DNA of 64,000 bases from Chitinophagales bacterium (GCA_041392475.1 JAWKLZ010000001.1:3038001-3102000); one strand, 5' to 3'. Counted from the stretch's first letter, positions 7,742 to 16,705 are shown. Made by a program: numbers and translations. The notes: generated from the sequence alone by a model not told the origin.

Positions 7742-7819
7742 TGGCAGATATGTGGGGGTATTTGGCAGAAATGAGGGGGGTGTTTTTTTTGACTAATAAA
7801 AAGCGATATTCTACCTTTG
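7742..7819 (+). promoter_or_regulatory. AraC-type direct-repeat operator plus promoter (copy 2, now driving a phosphodiesterase gene)
   Basis: TGGCAG half-sites at 7742 and 7763 (21 bp apart), TTTG at 7788-7791, N20, TACCTTTG at 7812-7819. In the other copies this unit drives an IPTL-CTERM gene. Here the next gene is the phosphodiesterase-sulfotransferase fusion at 7919, about 95 bp from the expected start of transcription, so the promoter appears to have been captured. Confidence 0.75.
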
Positions 7820-7918
7820 GGTAATAATAAAAAACTGCTTGTCAGGTAAAAATGACAACTCAATCCATTTGGAGTATTTCCTACTTGGATGTAAACAAAA
7901 CATCAATCACTGAATCCT

Positions 7919-10480
7919 ATGAAACCAAAAGTACTCTTAATAGGCTGGGATGCAGCCGACTGGAAAGCCATCAACCCACTAATGGATGCAGGCATGATGC
8001 CCAATTTGCAGAAAATGGTAGAAGAAGGAGTGATGGGCAATTTAGCGACCCTCGACCCACCTCTATCTCCAACTTTATGGACATCCATTTCCACAGGCAA
8101 ACGCCCCTACAAACACGGAATCATCGGCTTCACCGAACCCGACCCCTCAGGCACAAGCGTTCGCCCCGTTCACATCACCTCCCGAAAGGTCAAAGCCATC
8201 TGGAACATGCTCACCCAAGAAGGCTACAAAACCCATCAAGTCGGTTGGTGGCCCTCGCATCCCGCCGAGCCCATCAACGGTGTGTATGTGTCCAACTTCT
8301 ACCAACGAGCCAGTGCCCCCATCACCGAACCTTGGCCGCTGCTTGCCGAAACCGTTCACCCAGCCGAAAAAGCCGACTTATTTGCCGCTTTGAGGCTGCA
8401 TCCACACGAGCTTACACACGCCCACTTACTACCCTTTTTGCCCAATGGCCACAAAATGGATCAAAGCGATAAAAAAGTCCAGGGCAGAATCAACAGCCTC
8501 CGAAAAATCATTGCAGACTGCACTACCATTCATTCAGCAGTTACCTACATTTTGGACCAAGAAGAATGGGATTTTGTCGCTGTTTACTACGATGCCATTG
8601 ACCACTTTGGGCATGGATTTATGAAGTTTCATCCGCCCAAACAAGATCACATCTCTCAAAAAGATTTTGATGCCTACCACAATGTTGTCACGGCAGGCTA
8701 TCAATACCACGACCTCATGCTCGGCAGACTGCTCGAATTGGCAGGCAAAGACACCACCGTTATGTTGGTGTCCGACCACGGTTTTCACCCCGACCACCTG
8801 CGCCCCAAAAACTTGCCACGAGAATCGGCGGGCCCTGCATGGGAACACAGCCCCTACGGTATTGTGGTGATGAAAGGGCCTGGCATCAAAAAAGACGAGC
8901 GCATTTATGGCGCAAGTCTGATAGATGTAACACCCACTTTGCTGCATCTCATGGACTTACCGATAGGCTTAGACATGGACGGTAAGGTATTGAGTACAGC
9001 CTTTGCCCAGCCCAAAAAAATCAAAACCATCGAAAGTTGGGAAAAAGTGGAGGGCGAATGTGGGATGCACCCCAAAGACAAACTCGAAGACCCCGAAGCC
9101 TCCAAAGCTGCCTTAGACCAACTTGTTGAGTTGGGCTACATTGAAGCACCAGGGCCCGATGAAGAAAAAAACATCCAACGCACCATCAACGACCGTCAGT
9201 TTTACCTCTCCCGTGCCTACATTGACGGAGGAAAATACAGCGAAGCCATTCCGATTTTGGAAGACCTGCAAGAAAAAAATCCCACCCAATCGCACTACTC
9301 CATTCGATTGGCGAACTGCTATCTGCAAACCAAACAAACCGCCAAAGCCCGAAAAACCATCCAACACCTGCGTGCTCGGCAGCAAAAACCTACCGTCACA
9401 CTCCTAATCTATCAAGCCCGAATCGTGACCCAAGAAGGCAACACAGAGCAGGCTTTGGAATACCTCAAACAGGCAGAAAAACAAGAAAAAGACTATCCTG
9501 GGCTGCAACTTCAAATTGGAAACTGCTACCGCCATTTGAAAGAATGGGAGGCTGCAATGAACTGCTACAATTTGGCACTTCAAAACAATCCAGAAGACAA
9601 CCACGCATGGCATGGAAAAGGCTTGGTACTCGCCAAAATGGGGCAACAAGAAGAAGCCGTTACCCACTTTTTGAAGACCATCGGTTTGCGCTATTTTTCG
9701 CCCAATGCCCACCGAGATTTAGGCGATAGTCTATTGGCTTTGAAGCAATACGGACATGCTGCAAAAGCGTATGAAGTAGCCATTCACCTCTATCCCCGCT
9801 TCAAATACCCCAAACAACAACTCGTAGAACTCTACGAAAACCAACTGCCACGACCCGAACGAGCAGCCTATTACAAGGCGCAACTGCCCGACTATACGCT
9901 GCCCGAAATGGTCATCGTGTCAGGTTTGCCCCGCTCAGGCACTTCCATGATGATGCAAATGCTCGAAGCTGGTGGGATGGAAGCCTTTACGGATGGAAAA
10001 CGCAGCGCAGATGATAGCAACCAAAAGGGCTACTACGAACACGAAGCGGTCAAAAAAATGGGTCGCAACACGGATTTCTTGGCAGAAGTAGGCGATAAGT
10101 TCGTCAAAGTTGTGGCACATTTGCTGTTCCATTTGCCGAGGATTTATCGCTACAAAATCATCTTTATGGAGCGAGATATTGACGAAGTGCTTCAATCCCA
10201 GCACAAAATGTTGCAGCGAGATGGCAAACTCAAAAAAGGCACTTTTTCTTACCGCCTCGGAATACAGTTTGAAGAAACGCTCAAAAAGGTGAAAGACACC
10301 TACCAAAACCGCCCAAATGTAGAATTTCTATTCGTGCCACACCGAGAGGTCATCGAATTTCCACAAACCGTTGCCAAACAAGTGCAGGAGTTTTTGGAAA
10401 AACCCTTGGATTTGGAAAAAATGGCAATGGTGGTAGATGCGAGTTTGTATCGGGAAAAATCGGAGGTGGTGAGCGAATAG
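7919..10480 (+). CDS. Alkaline-phosphatase-superfamily phosphodiesterase fused to TPR and sulfotransferase domains
   Basis: 853 residues with three modules. The N-terminal ~400 residues are a type I phosphodiesterase/nucleotide pyrophosphatase domain: metal site GWDAADW at 9-15, DAIDHFGHG at 225-233, SDHGFH at 285-290. Residues about 420-650 form TPR-like helical repeats. The C-terminal ~190 residues are a sulfotransferase-like P-loop domain starting GLPRSGTS at about 669-676 (the PAPS 5'-phosphosulfate loop). No signal peptide is visible, so action is presumably cytoplasmic. Hydrolytic removal and transfer of phospho- or sulfo-groups on one substrate is possible but unproven. The next gene, a halogenase-like flavoprotein, follows within 41 bp, so the two likely form an operon from the AraC-controlled promoter. 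Confidence 0.88.
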   Translation: MKPKVLLIGWDAADWKAINPLMDAGMMPNLQKMVEEGVMGNLATLDPPLSPTLWTSISTGKRPYKHGIIGFTEPDPSGTSVRPVHITSRKVKAIWNMLTQEGYKTHQVGWWPSHPAEPINGVYVSNFYQRASAPITEPWPLLAETVHPAEKADLFAALRLHPHELTHAHLLPFLPNGHKMDQSDKKVQGRINSLRKIIADCTTIHSAVTYILDQEEWDFVAVYYDAIDHFGHGFMKFHPPKQDHISQKDFDAYHNVVTAGYQYHDLMLGRLLELAGKDTTVMLVSDHGFHPDHLRPKNLPRESAGPAWEHSPYGIVVMKGPGIKKDERIYGASLIDVTPTLLHLMDLPIGLDMDGKVLSTAFAQPKKIKTIESWEKVEGECGMHPKDKLEDPEASKAALDQLVELGYIEAPGPDEEKNIQRTINDRQFYLSRAYIDGGKYSEAIPILEDLQEKNPTQSHYSIRLANCYLQTKQTAKARKTIQHLRARQQKPTVTLLIYQARIVTQEGNTEQALEYLKQAEKQEKDYPGLQLQIGNCYRHLKEWEAAMNCYNLALQNNPEDNHAWHGKGLVLAKMGQQEEAVTHFLKTIGLRYFSPNAHRDLGDSLLALKQYGHAAKAYEVAIHLYPRFKYPKQQLVELYENQLPRPERAAYYKAQLPDYTLPEMVIVSGLPRSGTSMMMQMLEAGGMEAFTDGKRSADDSNQKGYYEHEAVKKMGRNTDFLAEVGDKFVKVVAHLLFHLPRIYRYKIIFMERDIDEVLQSQHKMLQRDGKLKKGTFSYRLGIQFEETLKKVKDTYQNRPNVEFLFVPHREVIEFPQTVAKQVQEFLEKPLDLEKMAMVVDASLYREKSEVVSE

Positions 10481-10521
10481 TGGACTAAGGGATAACAAAT
10501 AAAAAAAATAAACAACCATAA

Positions 10522-12108
10522 ATGAAACATCAAAAAATACAAAACATACTCATCGTAGGAGGTGGAACAGCAGGCTGGATGACGGCTGCCTATTTGAACC
10601 AAACCTTCAATGCCACCGAACCCACGATGAACATTAGCCTCATTGAAGCCGCAAATGAAAATGGAGACAACTCTGCCCCACAAGCAGTTGGTTGTCTGCC
10701 CTTTTTGAGGGGTTTTTTCAATTATTTGGGCATTCACGAGCAAACTTGGATGGGAGCCTGTCATGCTTCTTTCAAAATGGCAACCCTCTTTGAAGGATGG
10801 AAAGACGGCAGCGAAGCGGATTCTTATTGGCACACACTCGGCAATGTGGCAAACCATCAAGCCGAGCGACTTGCACTGACCGAACATTGGCTGCACAAAC
10901 ACCATCAGGGCGAGGAAACTTCGTTTGCCGAATCGCTACAAGAAGCCGTAGCGGTTTGTAAAGCCATGAAAACGCCCAAAGTAGCGATTTCGGAAGGTCG
11001 GTCGAGAGCCTTGCCCTATGCCCATCATTTGGATGTTCAATTGATGGTTCAGCTACTCAAAAAGTATGCGACCAACAGAGGAGTGAATCATTTGGTAGGC
11101 GATGTTGCTGCAATAGATGTGGATGAATCGGGCGCAATTCGACAAGTGCAAACCGAAGAACATGGTGCATTGACCGCTGATTTGTACGTAGATTGTACAG
11201 GCGAGACTTCAATGCTATTGGGTCAAACACTACAAGAAAAAGAGGATTCCTACTCCAATCACTTGCGCTGTGATGCAAAAGTAAGCATCACCTTGCCCTA
11301 TGGAGAAAACAACCGCTACAACCAATCGGCAGGCGGTTTGAAGCCCTACACCACTGCAACAGCACTTTCGGCAGGTTGGCTTGCTCATATTCCGATACAA
11401 ATCTGCGAAACCTATACCTATACTTACAGCAGCCAATTTGCATCGAAAGAGGCTGCCGAAATGGAACTGCGCCAACACATTGGCGACCGAAGCGAACAGG
11501 AAACTGCCCTCCACCAAAACCTTCAACAAGGCAAAAAACAAAACTTGTGGGTCAAAAACTGTGTGGCGATTGGTGCTTCTGGTGGACAAATTGAAGCATT
11601 GGAAGCGACCGATTTGGCATTGATTCAGTTGGCTTTGCGCTATTTGCTGTACTCTTTTCCCGATCAAACGATGGACAGCCGATTGCAGGATACCTACAAT
11701 AAGGCGATGAACCAACTCTACGCAAATGTGCAGGATTTTGTGGTGCTGCACTACTGCTTGACCCAACGAGCGGACACCCCTTTTTGGAAGGCAGTGAAAC
11801 AGGAAACCGAGATTCCGAGTGTTTTGCAGCAAAAATTGGAGGAATGGAAGCACTTCTTGCCCGATGGATTTGACCACAAATACGACTTGTTTGGGAGCTT
11901 CAACTATGTATCTGTTTTGGCAGGAATGGATTATTTGCCCTCCAAGGCACTGCCGATTCTGCAACACTCTTTGCACCGAGAAGCAGAGAATTTCTTCAAG
12001 CAAGTAGCACACCAAAGCGAACAGATGGCAAAAAAACTACCTACACAAGCCGAATATTTTCAACAATTGATACGTATCGCCAATTTTCAAAAAAACAAGG
12101 CTTGGTAA
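10522..12108 (+). CDS. Tryptophan-halogenase-family flavoprotein lacking halogenase hallmarks
   Basis: 528 residues with an N-terminal FAD-binding GGGTAGW (13-19) and the LGIHEQTWM and ALEATD segments characteristic of the flavin-dependent tryptophan halogenase family. The diagnostic GWxWxIP motif is changed to GWLAHIP (about 285-291). The position of the catalytic Lys in PrnA-type enzymes aligns by eye with Arg (FLRGFF). It is therefore probably a diverged flavin monooxygenase-like member, not a chlorinating enzyme. It lies 41 bp after the phosphodiesterase-sulfotransferase gene, suggesting joint work on a small molecule or modified protein. Length is normal for the family. Confidence 0.82.
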   Translation: MKHQKIQNILIVGGGTAGWMTAAYLNQTFNATEPTMNISLIEAANENGDNSAPQAVGCLPFLRGFFNYLGIHEQTWMGACHASFKMATLFEGWKDGSEADSYWHTLGNVANHQAERLALTEHWLHKHHQGEETSFAESLQEAVAVCKAMKTPKVAISEGRSRALPYAHHLDVQLMVQLLKKYATNRGVNHLVGDVAAIDVDESGAIRQVQTEEHGALTADLYVDCTGETSMLLGQTLQEKEDSYSNHLRCDAKVSITLPYGENNRYNQSAGGLKPYTTATALSAGWLAHIPIQICETYTYTYSSQFASKEAAEMELRQHIGDRSEQETALHQNLQQGKKQNLWVKNCVAIGASGGQIEALEATDLALIQLALRYLLYSFPDQTMDSRLQDTYNKAMNQLYANVQDFVVLHYCLTQRADTPFWKAVKQETEIPSVLQQKLEEWKHFLPDGFDHKYDLFGSFNYVSVLAGMDYLPSKALPILQHSLHREAENFFKQVAHQSEQMAKKLPTQAEYFQQLIRIANFQKNKAW

Positions 12109-12177
12109 GATATAAGAATGAATGAAAAATAACACGCTCTAAATGAGCAATTTAATAATTTTTAATCAATTATCATC

Positions 12178-12609
12178 ATGATGAAACATTTTATTTCCAA
12201 AGCATTATTCCTACTTGTAATGGGATTGTTGGTGAATGTAACAGGTGTATGGGCGCAAAAAGCCGCTCCTGCGACTGCCAACCCCAACATACAAGTATTG
12301 ACCCCCAAAGAGCGAGCCGAGCGAAAAGCGGCACAAATGACCAAACAATACCAACTAACCCCTGCTCAAAGCCAAAAGGTCATTGACATTTATTTGGGAA
12401 CGAACAAGGACTTGAGAGAAGCCCGTCAAACGAGCTACAAAACGCCACAGGCCAAAAAAGCAGCGATGAAACAAGCAAAGCAAGACCGCACACAAGCGAT
12501 TCGAGCAATGCTTACACCCACACAACGCCAAAAAATGGACGAGTTGACTGCCCAGCGAATGGCAAAACAGGCAGAAAGCAAAGCGAAAAGGGCTGCTGCT
12601 ACTAAGTAA
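12178..12609 (+). CDS. Secreted Spy/CpxP-like LTxxQ protein
   Basis: 143 residues, with a signal peptide at about 1-26 (ending VWAQ) and a highly charged, helical mature part rich in Lys, Ala and Gln. Two LTPxQ motifs (LTPAQSQKV and LTPTQRQKM) are spaced about 50 residues apart, as in Spy/CpxP-type periplasmic chaperones and related Bacteroidota proteins. It probably acts in the periplasm as an envelope-stress protein. It follows the halogenase-like gene by 69 bp and may be cotranscribed. Two consecutive ATG codons open the frame, and either could be the start. Confidence 0.7.
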   Translation: MMKHFISKALFLLVMGLLVNVTGVWAQKAAPATANPNIQVLTPKERAERKAAQMTKQYQLTPAQSQKVIDIYLGTNKDLREARQTSYKTPQAKKAAMKQAKQDRTQAIRAMLTPTQRQKMDELTAQRMAKQAESKAKRAAATK

Positions 12610-12634
12610 ATCCAATAAAATAAGTTCTCAATTT

Positions 12635-12713
12635 AGACTTTTGTAGTTTCATTTAAAAATCGGCTAGAGGGAAGAAAATCAACTTCCTATCAAACAGAAA
12701 ACTACAAAAGTCT
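12635..12713. repeat. 15-bp inverted repeat enclosing a 49-nt loop
   Basis: AGACTTTTGTAGTTT (12635-12649) is perfectly complementary to 12699-12713. It lies between the Spy-like gene and the IPTL-CTERM gene at 12790. There is no T-run, so it could be a weak terminator, a small hairpin element, or a remnant of the same element class as the GACTTTGGACGA hairpins. Confidence 0.5.
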
Positions 12714-12789
12714 TCGAATCAATTGAGGAAGTTATTTTTTCGTTTTTGCTAAGTAATTTATTTTTTCATTTCAAAAAGAACAACGTTCT
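12714..12789 (+). repeat. Conserved upstream region of class-A IPTL-CTERM genes (copy 1)
   Basis: About 75 bp directly upstream of the start codon is nearly identical to 15581-15652. Shared features are CAATTGAGGAAGTTATTTTTT, a TTTTTGCTAAGTAATTTATT segment and AAAAGAACAnCGTTCT, which is an interrupted palindrome just before the ATG. It probably holds the promoter and leader. There is no TGGCAG operator here, unlike the class-B genes. Confidence 0.6.
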
Positions 12790-13725
12790 ATGAAACAACA
12801 AAAAAACAACAAGACAGATTTTCATAAGCAGCTACAAGCCTACTCCGCATTGGGGACTGCTTTTTTGGCACTTGCCCCTCAGCAGGCGGAGGCGGATATT
12901 GTGTATGTGGATGTTCCTGATACCCAAATTTGTGTACAAGCTGGTCCAATAGACAGAAATGGTCCTAATACTTCTGCTCAAAGCACAAGGTATGTATATT
13001 TAGACTTAGACGGGCAGGATTCGAGCAGTAGTGCTTTCTCTGGACAAGATATGTATTTTACAGTAAGTGCTTCTGCTGGAGTATATAGTGGAACATATAA
13101 TTCTCAAAATTTTCAGATTCAATCTGTTGGTGGAGCGATTGGGGTAGAGGGATACTACGGTACTGACAGCAGACTGATGGGAATTCAGACTACTTTTTCG
13201 AATTCTATTCAACCTCGCAATATGCCTTATGGCGCTACTATCAGTTCTGCCGTGACCCGTGCTAGCAGTACTGTTATTGCATCAATAGGGTTTTATTCAA
13301 CTGGAAACGGTACATCAACTGCCAATAAAGCAGGTGACCCTGCTTGGTTGGGATCTGACTTTACTGATATACAAACGACAGGCTATTTGGGATTGGAGTT
13401 TCCAATCAGTGGCTCCAATCATTATGCTTGGATACAGGTAACAGTGGAAAATGAAGTCATAATGGAATCAGGGCAAGATTTGTTTGCCAAAACCTGTATC
13501 ACCATTTTGGATTATGCTTATGAAAGCTGTCCAAACGAACCGATTCTTGCAGGGCATACATCAGGAGGAGCGATTACTTGCGATTCTGGTCCCGCTTCTA
13601 TCCCAACCCTCTCTGAATGGGGATTACTCAACCTTGCTTTGCTGTTGATGACCTTCGGCACGATTTATTTGATTCAGCCGAATTTCAGTTTGCGGAAGGT
13701 AGCGAGGAGAGAGGAGGACAAATAG
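12790..13725 (+). CDS. IPTL-CTERM surface protein, class A
   Basis: 311 residues. The N-terminus has a basic head and a hydrophobic stretch (AYSALGTAFLALAPQQAEA, about 17-35) that acts as signal peptide. A beta-rich exported domain of unknown fold follows, with paired segments RNMPYGATISSAVTRA and HYAWIQV. The C-terminus is IPTLSEWGLLNLALLLM, a membrane helix and an Arg-rich tail, the IPTL-CTERM sorting signal. A paralogue at 15653 shares both ends and the central landmarks. No matching exosortase-like enzyme is in the window. Probably surface-anchored or processed. Confidence 0.85.
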   Translation: MKQQKNNKTDFHKQLQAYSALGTAFLALAPQQAEADIVYVDVPDTQICVQAGPIDRNGPNTSAQSTRYVYLDLDGQDSSSSAFSGQDMYFTVSASAGVYSGTYNSQNFQIQSVGGAIGVEGYYGTDSRLMGIQTTFSNSIQPRNMPYGATISSAVTRASSTVIASIGFYSTGNGTSTANKAGDPAWLGSDFTDIQTTGYLGLEFPISGSNHYAWIQVTVENEVIMESGQDLFAKTCITILDYAYESCPNEPILAGHTSGGAITCDSGPASIPTLSEWGLLNLALLLMTFGTIYLIQPNFSLRKVARREEDK

Positions 13726-13781
13726 TTCGAAGTGTTTTGATTAGAAAATATTTGACGAGAAATGTAAGCACCAAATTTTTT

Positions 13782-13823
13782 AGATATCGGATGCCTAAAA
13801 GGTATCTGATATCTGCTTTTTTT
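13782..13823 (+). terminator. Intrinsic terminator
   Basis: AGATATCGGATGCC (13782-13795) pairs with GGTATCTGATATCT (13801-13814, two G-U pairs) and is followed by GCTTTTTTT. It ends the IPTL-CTERM gene at 12790-13725. Confidence 0.8.
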
Positions 13824-13912
13824 GAAAGCTATATATACTTCAAAAATCTTTAAATCACTCAACTCATTTTAAAGCACTTTCTTTTTATTTTATTAAAATT
13901 ATATTTAATACC

Positions 13913-15454
13913 ATGACAGTAAGAACGTTACCTTGCATTATTAGACGGAAACTGGAAAAATACCACAAGTATTGCCACCGACTTCAAAAAAAATGGCAAC
14001 AAGGCACATGGCTATCCCTCAACCAAGGACAACGCCAGATGTGCCTACAACGGCTACATCGCTACGAAGCCCAACTACAAAAATGGGGCATCGCCACCAC
14101 CTTCTCCTTCGCTCTACTCACCAGCGGTCCCTCTATTCTACAAGCCCAAGTATCTGCTCCCAATGGCAGCGAATTCTTGGTGAATACATACACGACTGAC
14201 AGTCAGGAATATGTCAGTGTAGGGGTGGATGACGATGGGGATTTCGTCATTGCTTGGGGGAGCGATGGTCAGGATGGAAGTGACTTTGGAATCTATGCCC
14301 AGCGCTACAATAGTAGCGGAACTCCACAAGGCAGCGAATTCAAAGTGAATACATTTACGAATAATTCTCAGAATGTACCTAGTGTAGGAATGGACAGCGA
14401 TGGGGATTTTGTCATTACTTGGGTGAGTGAGTCTCAAGATGGAAGTGACGAGGGAGTCTATGCCCAACGCTACAATAGCAGTGGAGTCCCACAAGGCAGC
14501 GAATTCTTGGTAAACACATACACGACTAATGATCAGGTCTTTTCCAGTATAGGAATGGACAGCGATGGAGATTTCGTCATTGCATGGACGAGTGATGGTC
14601 AGGATGGAGCTAGTAGGGGAATATATGCCCAGCGCTACAATAGCAGTGGAGCCCCACAAGGCAGCGAATTCAAAGTGAATACATACACTAGTAACAACCA
14701 GACTACTCCCAATGTAGGGATGGATAGCGATGGAGATTTTGTCATTGCTTGGCAGAGTAACGGTCAGGATGGATATGGCTACGGAGTTTATGCCCAGCGC
14801 TACAATAGCAGTGGAACCCCACAAGGCAGCGAATTCTTGGTGAATACATCCACAATAGGTTTTCAGACTCACCCTAAGATAGGGATGGATAGCGATGGGG
14901 ATTTTGTCATTACTTGGAAGGGTACTGATGGAGATGGCGATGGAGTTTTTATGCAACGCTACAATAGCAGTGGAGTACCACAAGGAAGTGAAGTTTTGGT
15001 GAATACAAACACGTATGAAGATCAGAATGATCCCGACATAGGAATGGACAGTGATGGGGATTTTACCATTACTTGGGAAAGTGCTTATCAAGAAGGTGGT
15101 TTTGATGGAAGTTTAGATGCAATCTATGCCCAGCACTTCGATAGCAGTGGAACTCCACAAGGCAGTGAATTCAAAGTGAATACATACACGCCTCTTGATC
15201 AGAGGAGGCCCGCTATAGGAATGAGTAGCGATGGAGATTTCGTCATTGCTTGGGCGAGCCAAGGACAGGATGGAAGTGACGTTGGAGTCTATGCCCAGCG
15301 CTTCGGTGGCAGTGGCAGTGGCACTCCAAGTGTTCCTACTCTTTCTGAATGGGGATTACTCAACCTTGCTTTGCTGTTGATGACCTTCGGCACGATTTAC
15401 CTTATTAATCCCGATTTCAGTTTGCGGAAAGCAGCGAGGAGAGAGGAGGAATAG
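13913..15454 (+). CDS. IPTL-CTERM surface protein with tandem ~55-residue repeats
   Basis: 513 residues. An unusual ~55-residue basic N-terminal extension precedes the hydrophobic signal segment (about 58-78, ending LQAQ), resembling extended signal peptides. The exported part is about seven tandem repeats of 50-57 residues, each with GSEF(L/K)VNTYT, a variable turn, GMDSDGDFVIAW and IYAQRYNSSG, likely beta-sheet blades. The C-terminus is VPTLSEWGLLNLALLLM, a membrane helix and an Arg/Glu tail (class A; the first residue is Val rather than Ile). The repeats are close enough in DNA to recombine. It is followed by an intrinsic terminator and a scar of the AraC leader. Confidence 0.85.
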   Translation: MTVRTLPCIIRRKLEKYHKYCHRLQKKWQQGTWLSLNQGQRQMCLQRLHRYEAQLQKWGIATTFSFALLTSGPSILQAQVSAPNGSEFLVNTYTTDSQEYVSVGVDDDGDFVIAWGSDGQDGSDFGIYAQRYNSSGTPQGSEFKVNTFTNNSQNVPSVGMDSDGDFVITWVSESQDGSDEGVYAQRYNSSGVPQGSEFLVNTYTTNDQVFSSIGMDSDGDFVIAWTSDGQDGASRGIYAQRYNSSGAPQGSEFKVNTYTSNNQTTPNVGMDSDGDFVIAWQSNGQDGYGYGVYAQRYNSSGTPQGSEFLVNTSTIGFQTHPKIGMDSDGDFVITWKGTDGDGDGVFMQRYNSSGVPQGSEVLVNTNTYEDQNDPDIGMDSDGDFTITWESAYQEGGFDGSLDAIYAQHFDSSGTPQGSEFKVNTYTPLDQRRPAIGMSSDGDFVIAWASQGQDGSDVGVYAQRFGGSGSGTPSVPTLSEWGLLNLALLLMTFGTIYLINPDFSLRKAARREEE

Positions 15455-15492
15455 GAATACTTCAATGGATGAACTTTGCTCTCAATTATTTC

Positions 15493-15531
15493 AACCGCTG
15501 GGTCCAAGATTGGATTTGGCGGTTTTTTTGA
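15493..15531 (+). terminator. Intrinsic terminator
   Basis: AACCGC (15493-15498) pairs with GCGGTT (15519-15524), with inner TCCAA/TTGGA pairing, followed by a T-run. A nearly identical copy follows the paralogue at 16604. Confidence 0.75.
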
Positions 15532-15537
15532 ATTTTT

Positions 15538-15580
15538 TTTCCAAAAAACCTTCAATTCACGCACGCCAAAACGTCTTTGT
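15538..15580 (+). pseudogene. Leader scar of a deleted AraC-type gene
   Basis: Sequence identical to the start of the AraC leader (CCTTCAATTCACGCACGCC then AAAACGTCT) breaks off at about 15573 and continues directly as the conserved upstream region of the class-A IPTL gene. At 16664-16705 the same leader runs on into an intact AraC-type gene. I infer deletion of an AraC-type gene between 13913-15454 and 15653. Confidence 0.7.
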
Positions 15581-15652
15581 ATCAATTGAGGAAGTTATTT
15601 TTTCGTTTTTGCTAAGTAATTTATTTTTTCATTTCAAAAAGAACACCGTTCT

Positions 15653-16567
15653 ATGAAACAACAAAAAAACAAAAAGACAGATTTTCATAAGCAGCTACAA
15701 GCCTACTCCGCATTGGGGACGGCTTTTTTGGCGCTCGCCCCTCAACAGGCGGAGGCAGACATCGTATATGTGGACATTCCCGACTTTGAAGTATGTGTAG
15801 AAGCTACTGAAGTCAGAGATGGTAGTTATAGTTCCTCAGAAAATACCCGATATCTCTATATAGACTTTGATGGACAACAGGTAGAGACTAGCAGCCTATC
15901 AGGGCAAGATATGTATTTCACTATAGCTGCTTCGGCAGAGGAGGATGGCACAGATGACCAAGGACAAGCTTTTTTTTCTGCTTGGGGATATGATGGTACT
16001 GCCTCAAAAATTATGGGGGTTTCTACTTACAATACTCTTGAGTCTTCCACCTACTACAGAGTCAGAAACATGCCTTATGGCGCAACAATTAGCTCTGCAG
16101 TGACCCGTGCTACAAATGATAACTACATTGGTTTTGGGTTTGAAGAAGAGACTAATAATAGTACTACTTATACGACTACTTGGTTCAAGGGAGGAGAACC
16201 CAGTTGGTTGGTTGGTTTTCCAAATGTTCAGGGGGTAACAGGATATATAGGGGTGGAGTTTCCGATTGGAGGACAAGACCACTATGCTTGGGTACGGATA
16301 AAGGCAGATTTTCAAGTAGATATGCAAGCAGGGCAGGATATTTATTCGAAGGCTTGTGTCACCATTTTGGATTATGCTTACAATGATACGCCTGGGGAAA
16401 AGATTTTGGCAGGAGAAGGAGCAACAGCATCTCCGCCAGCTAGCATCCCAACCCTCTCAGAATGGGGCTTGCTCAACCTTGCTTTGCTGTTGATGACCTT
16501 CGGCACGATTTATTTGATTCAGCCGAATTTCAGTTTGCGGAAGGTAGCGAGGAGAGAGGAGGAATAG
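15653..16567 (+). CDS. IPTL-CTERM surface protein, class A (paralogue)
   Basis: 304 residues, closely related to 12790-13725. It has the same signal region (AYSALGTAFLALAPQQAEA), the same RNMPYGATISSAVTRA block, a HYAWVRI strand and a TILDYAYND segment. It ends in IPTLSEWGLLNLALLLM, a membrane helix and an Arg-rich tail. The middle regions differ substantially while both ends are nearly identical in DNA, which is what recombination or diversification of the exposed domain would give. Followed by a terminator and an AraC-type gene. Confidence 0.85.
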   Translation: MKQQKNKKTDFHKQLQAYSALGTAFLALAPQQAEADIVYVDIPDFEVCVEATEVRDGSYSSSENTRYLYIDFDGQQVETSSLSGQDMYFTIAASAEEDGTDDQGQAFFSAWGYDGTASKIMGVSTYNTLESSTYYRVRNMPYGATISSAVTRATNDNYIGFGFEEETNNSTTYTTTWFKGGEPSWLVGFPNVQGVTGYIGVEFPIGGQDHYAWVRIKADFQVDMQAGQDIYSKACVTILDYAYNDTPGEKILAGEGATASPPASIPTLSEWGLLNLALLLMTFGTIYLIQPNFSLRKVARREEE

Positions 16568-16603
16568 GAAAATCAATGGATGAACATTGCTCTCAATTAT
16601 GTC

Positions 16604-16640
16604 AACCGCTGGGTCTAAGATTGGATTTGGCGGTTTTTTT
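16604..16640 (+). terminator. Intrinsic terminator
   Basis: AACCGC (16604-16609) pairs with GCGGTT (16630-16635) followed by T7, a copy of the terminator at 15493. Confidence 0.75.
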
Positions 16641-16705
16641 GATTTTTTTTTCCAAAAAACCTTCAATTCACGCACGCCAAAACGTCTATTGGGAAAAAAG
16701 ATTCG

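Noticed and set aside
8147..12015. Several long minus-strand frames opposite the phosphodiesterase and halogenase-like genes
   Set aside because: Shadows of higher-GC coding DNA; no family resemblance, while the plus-strand genes are well recognised.
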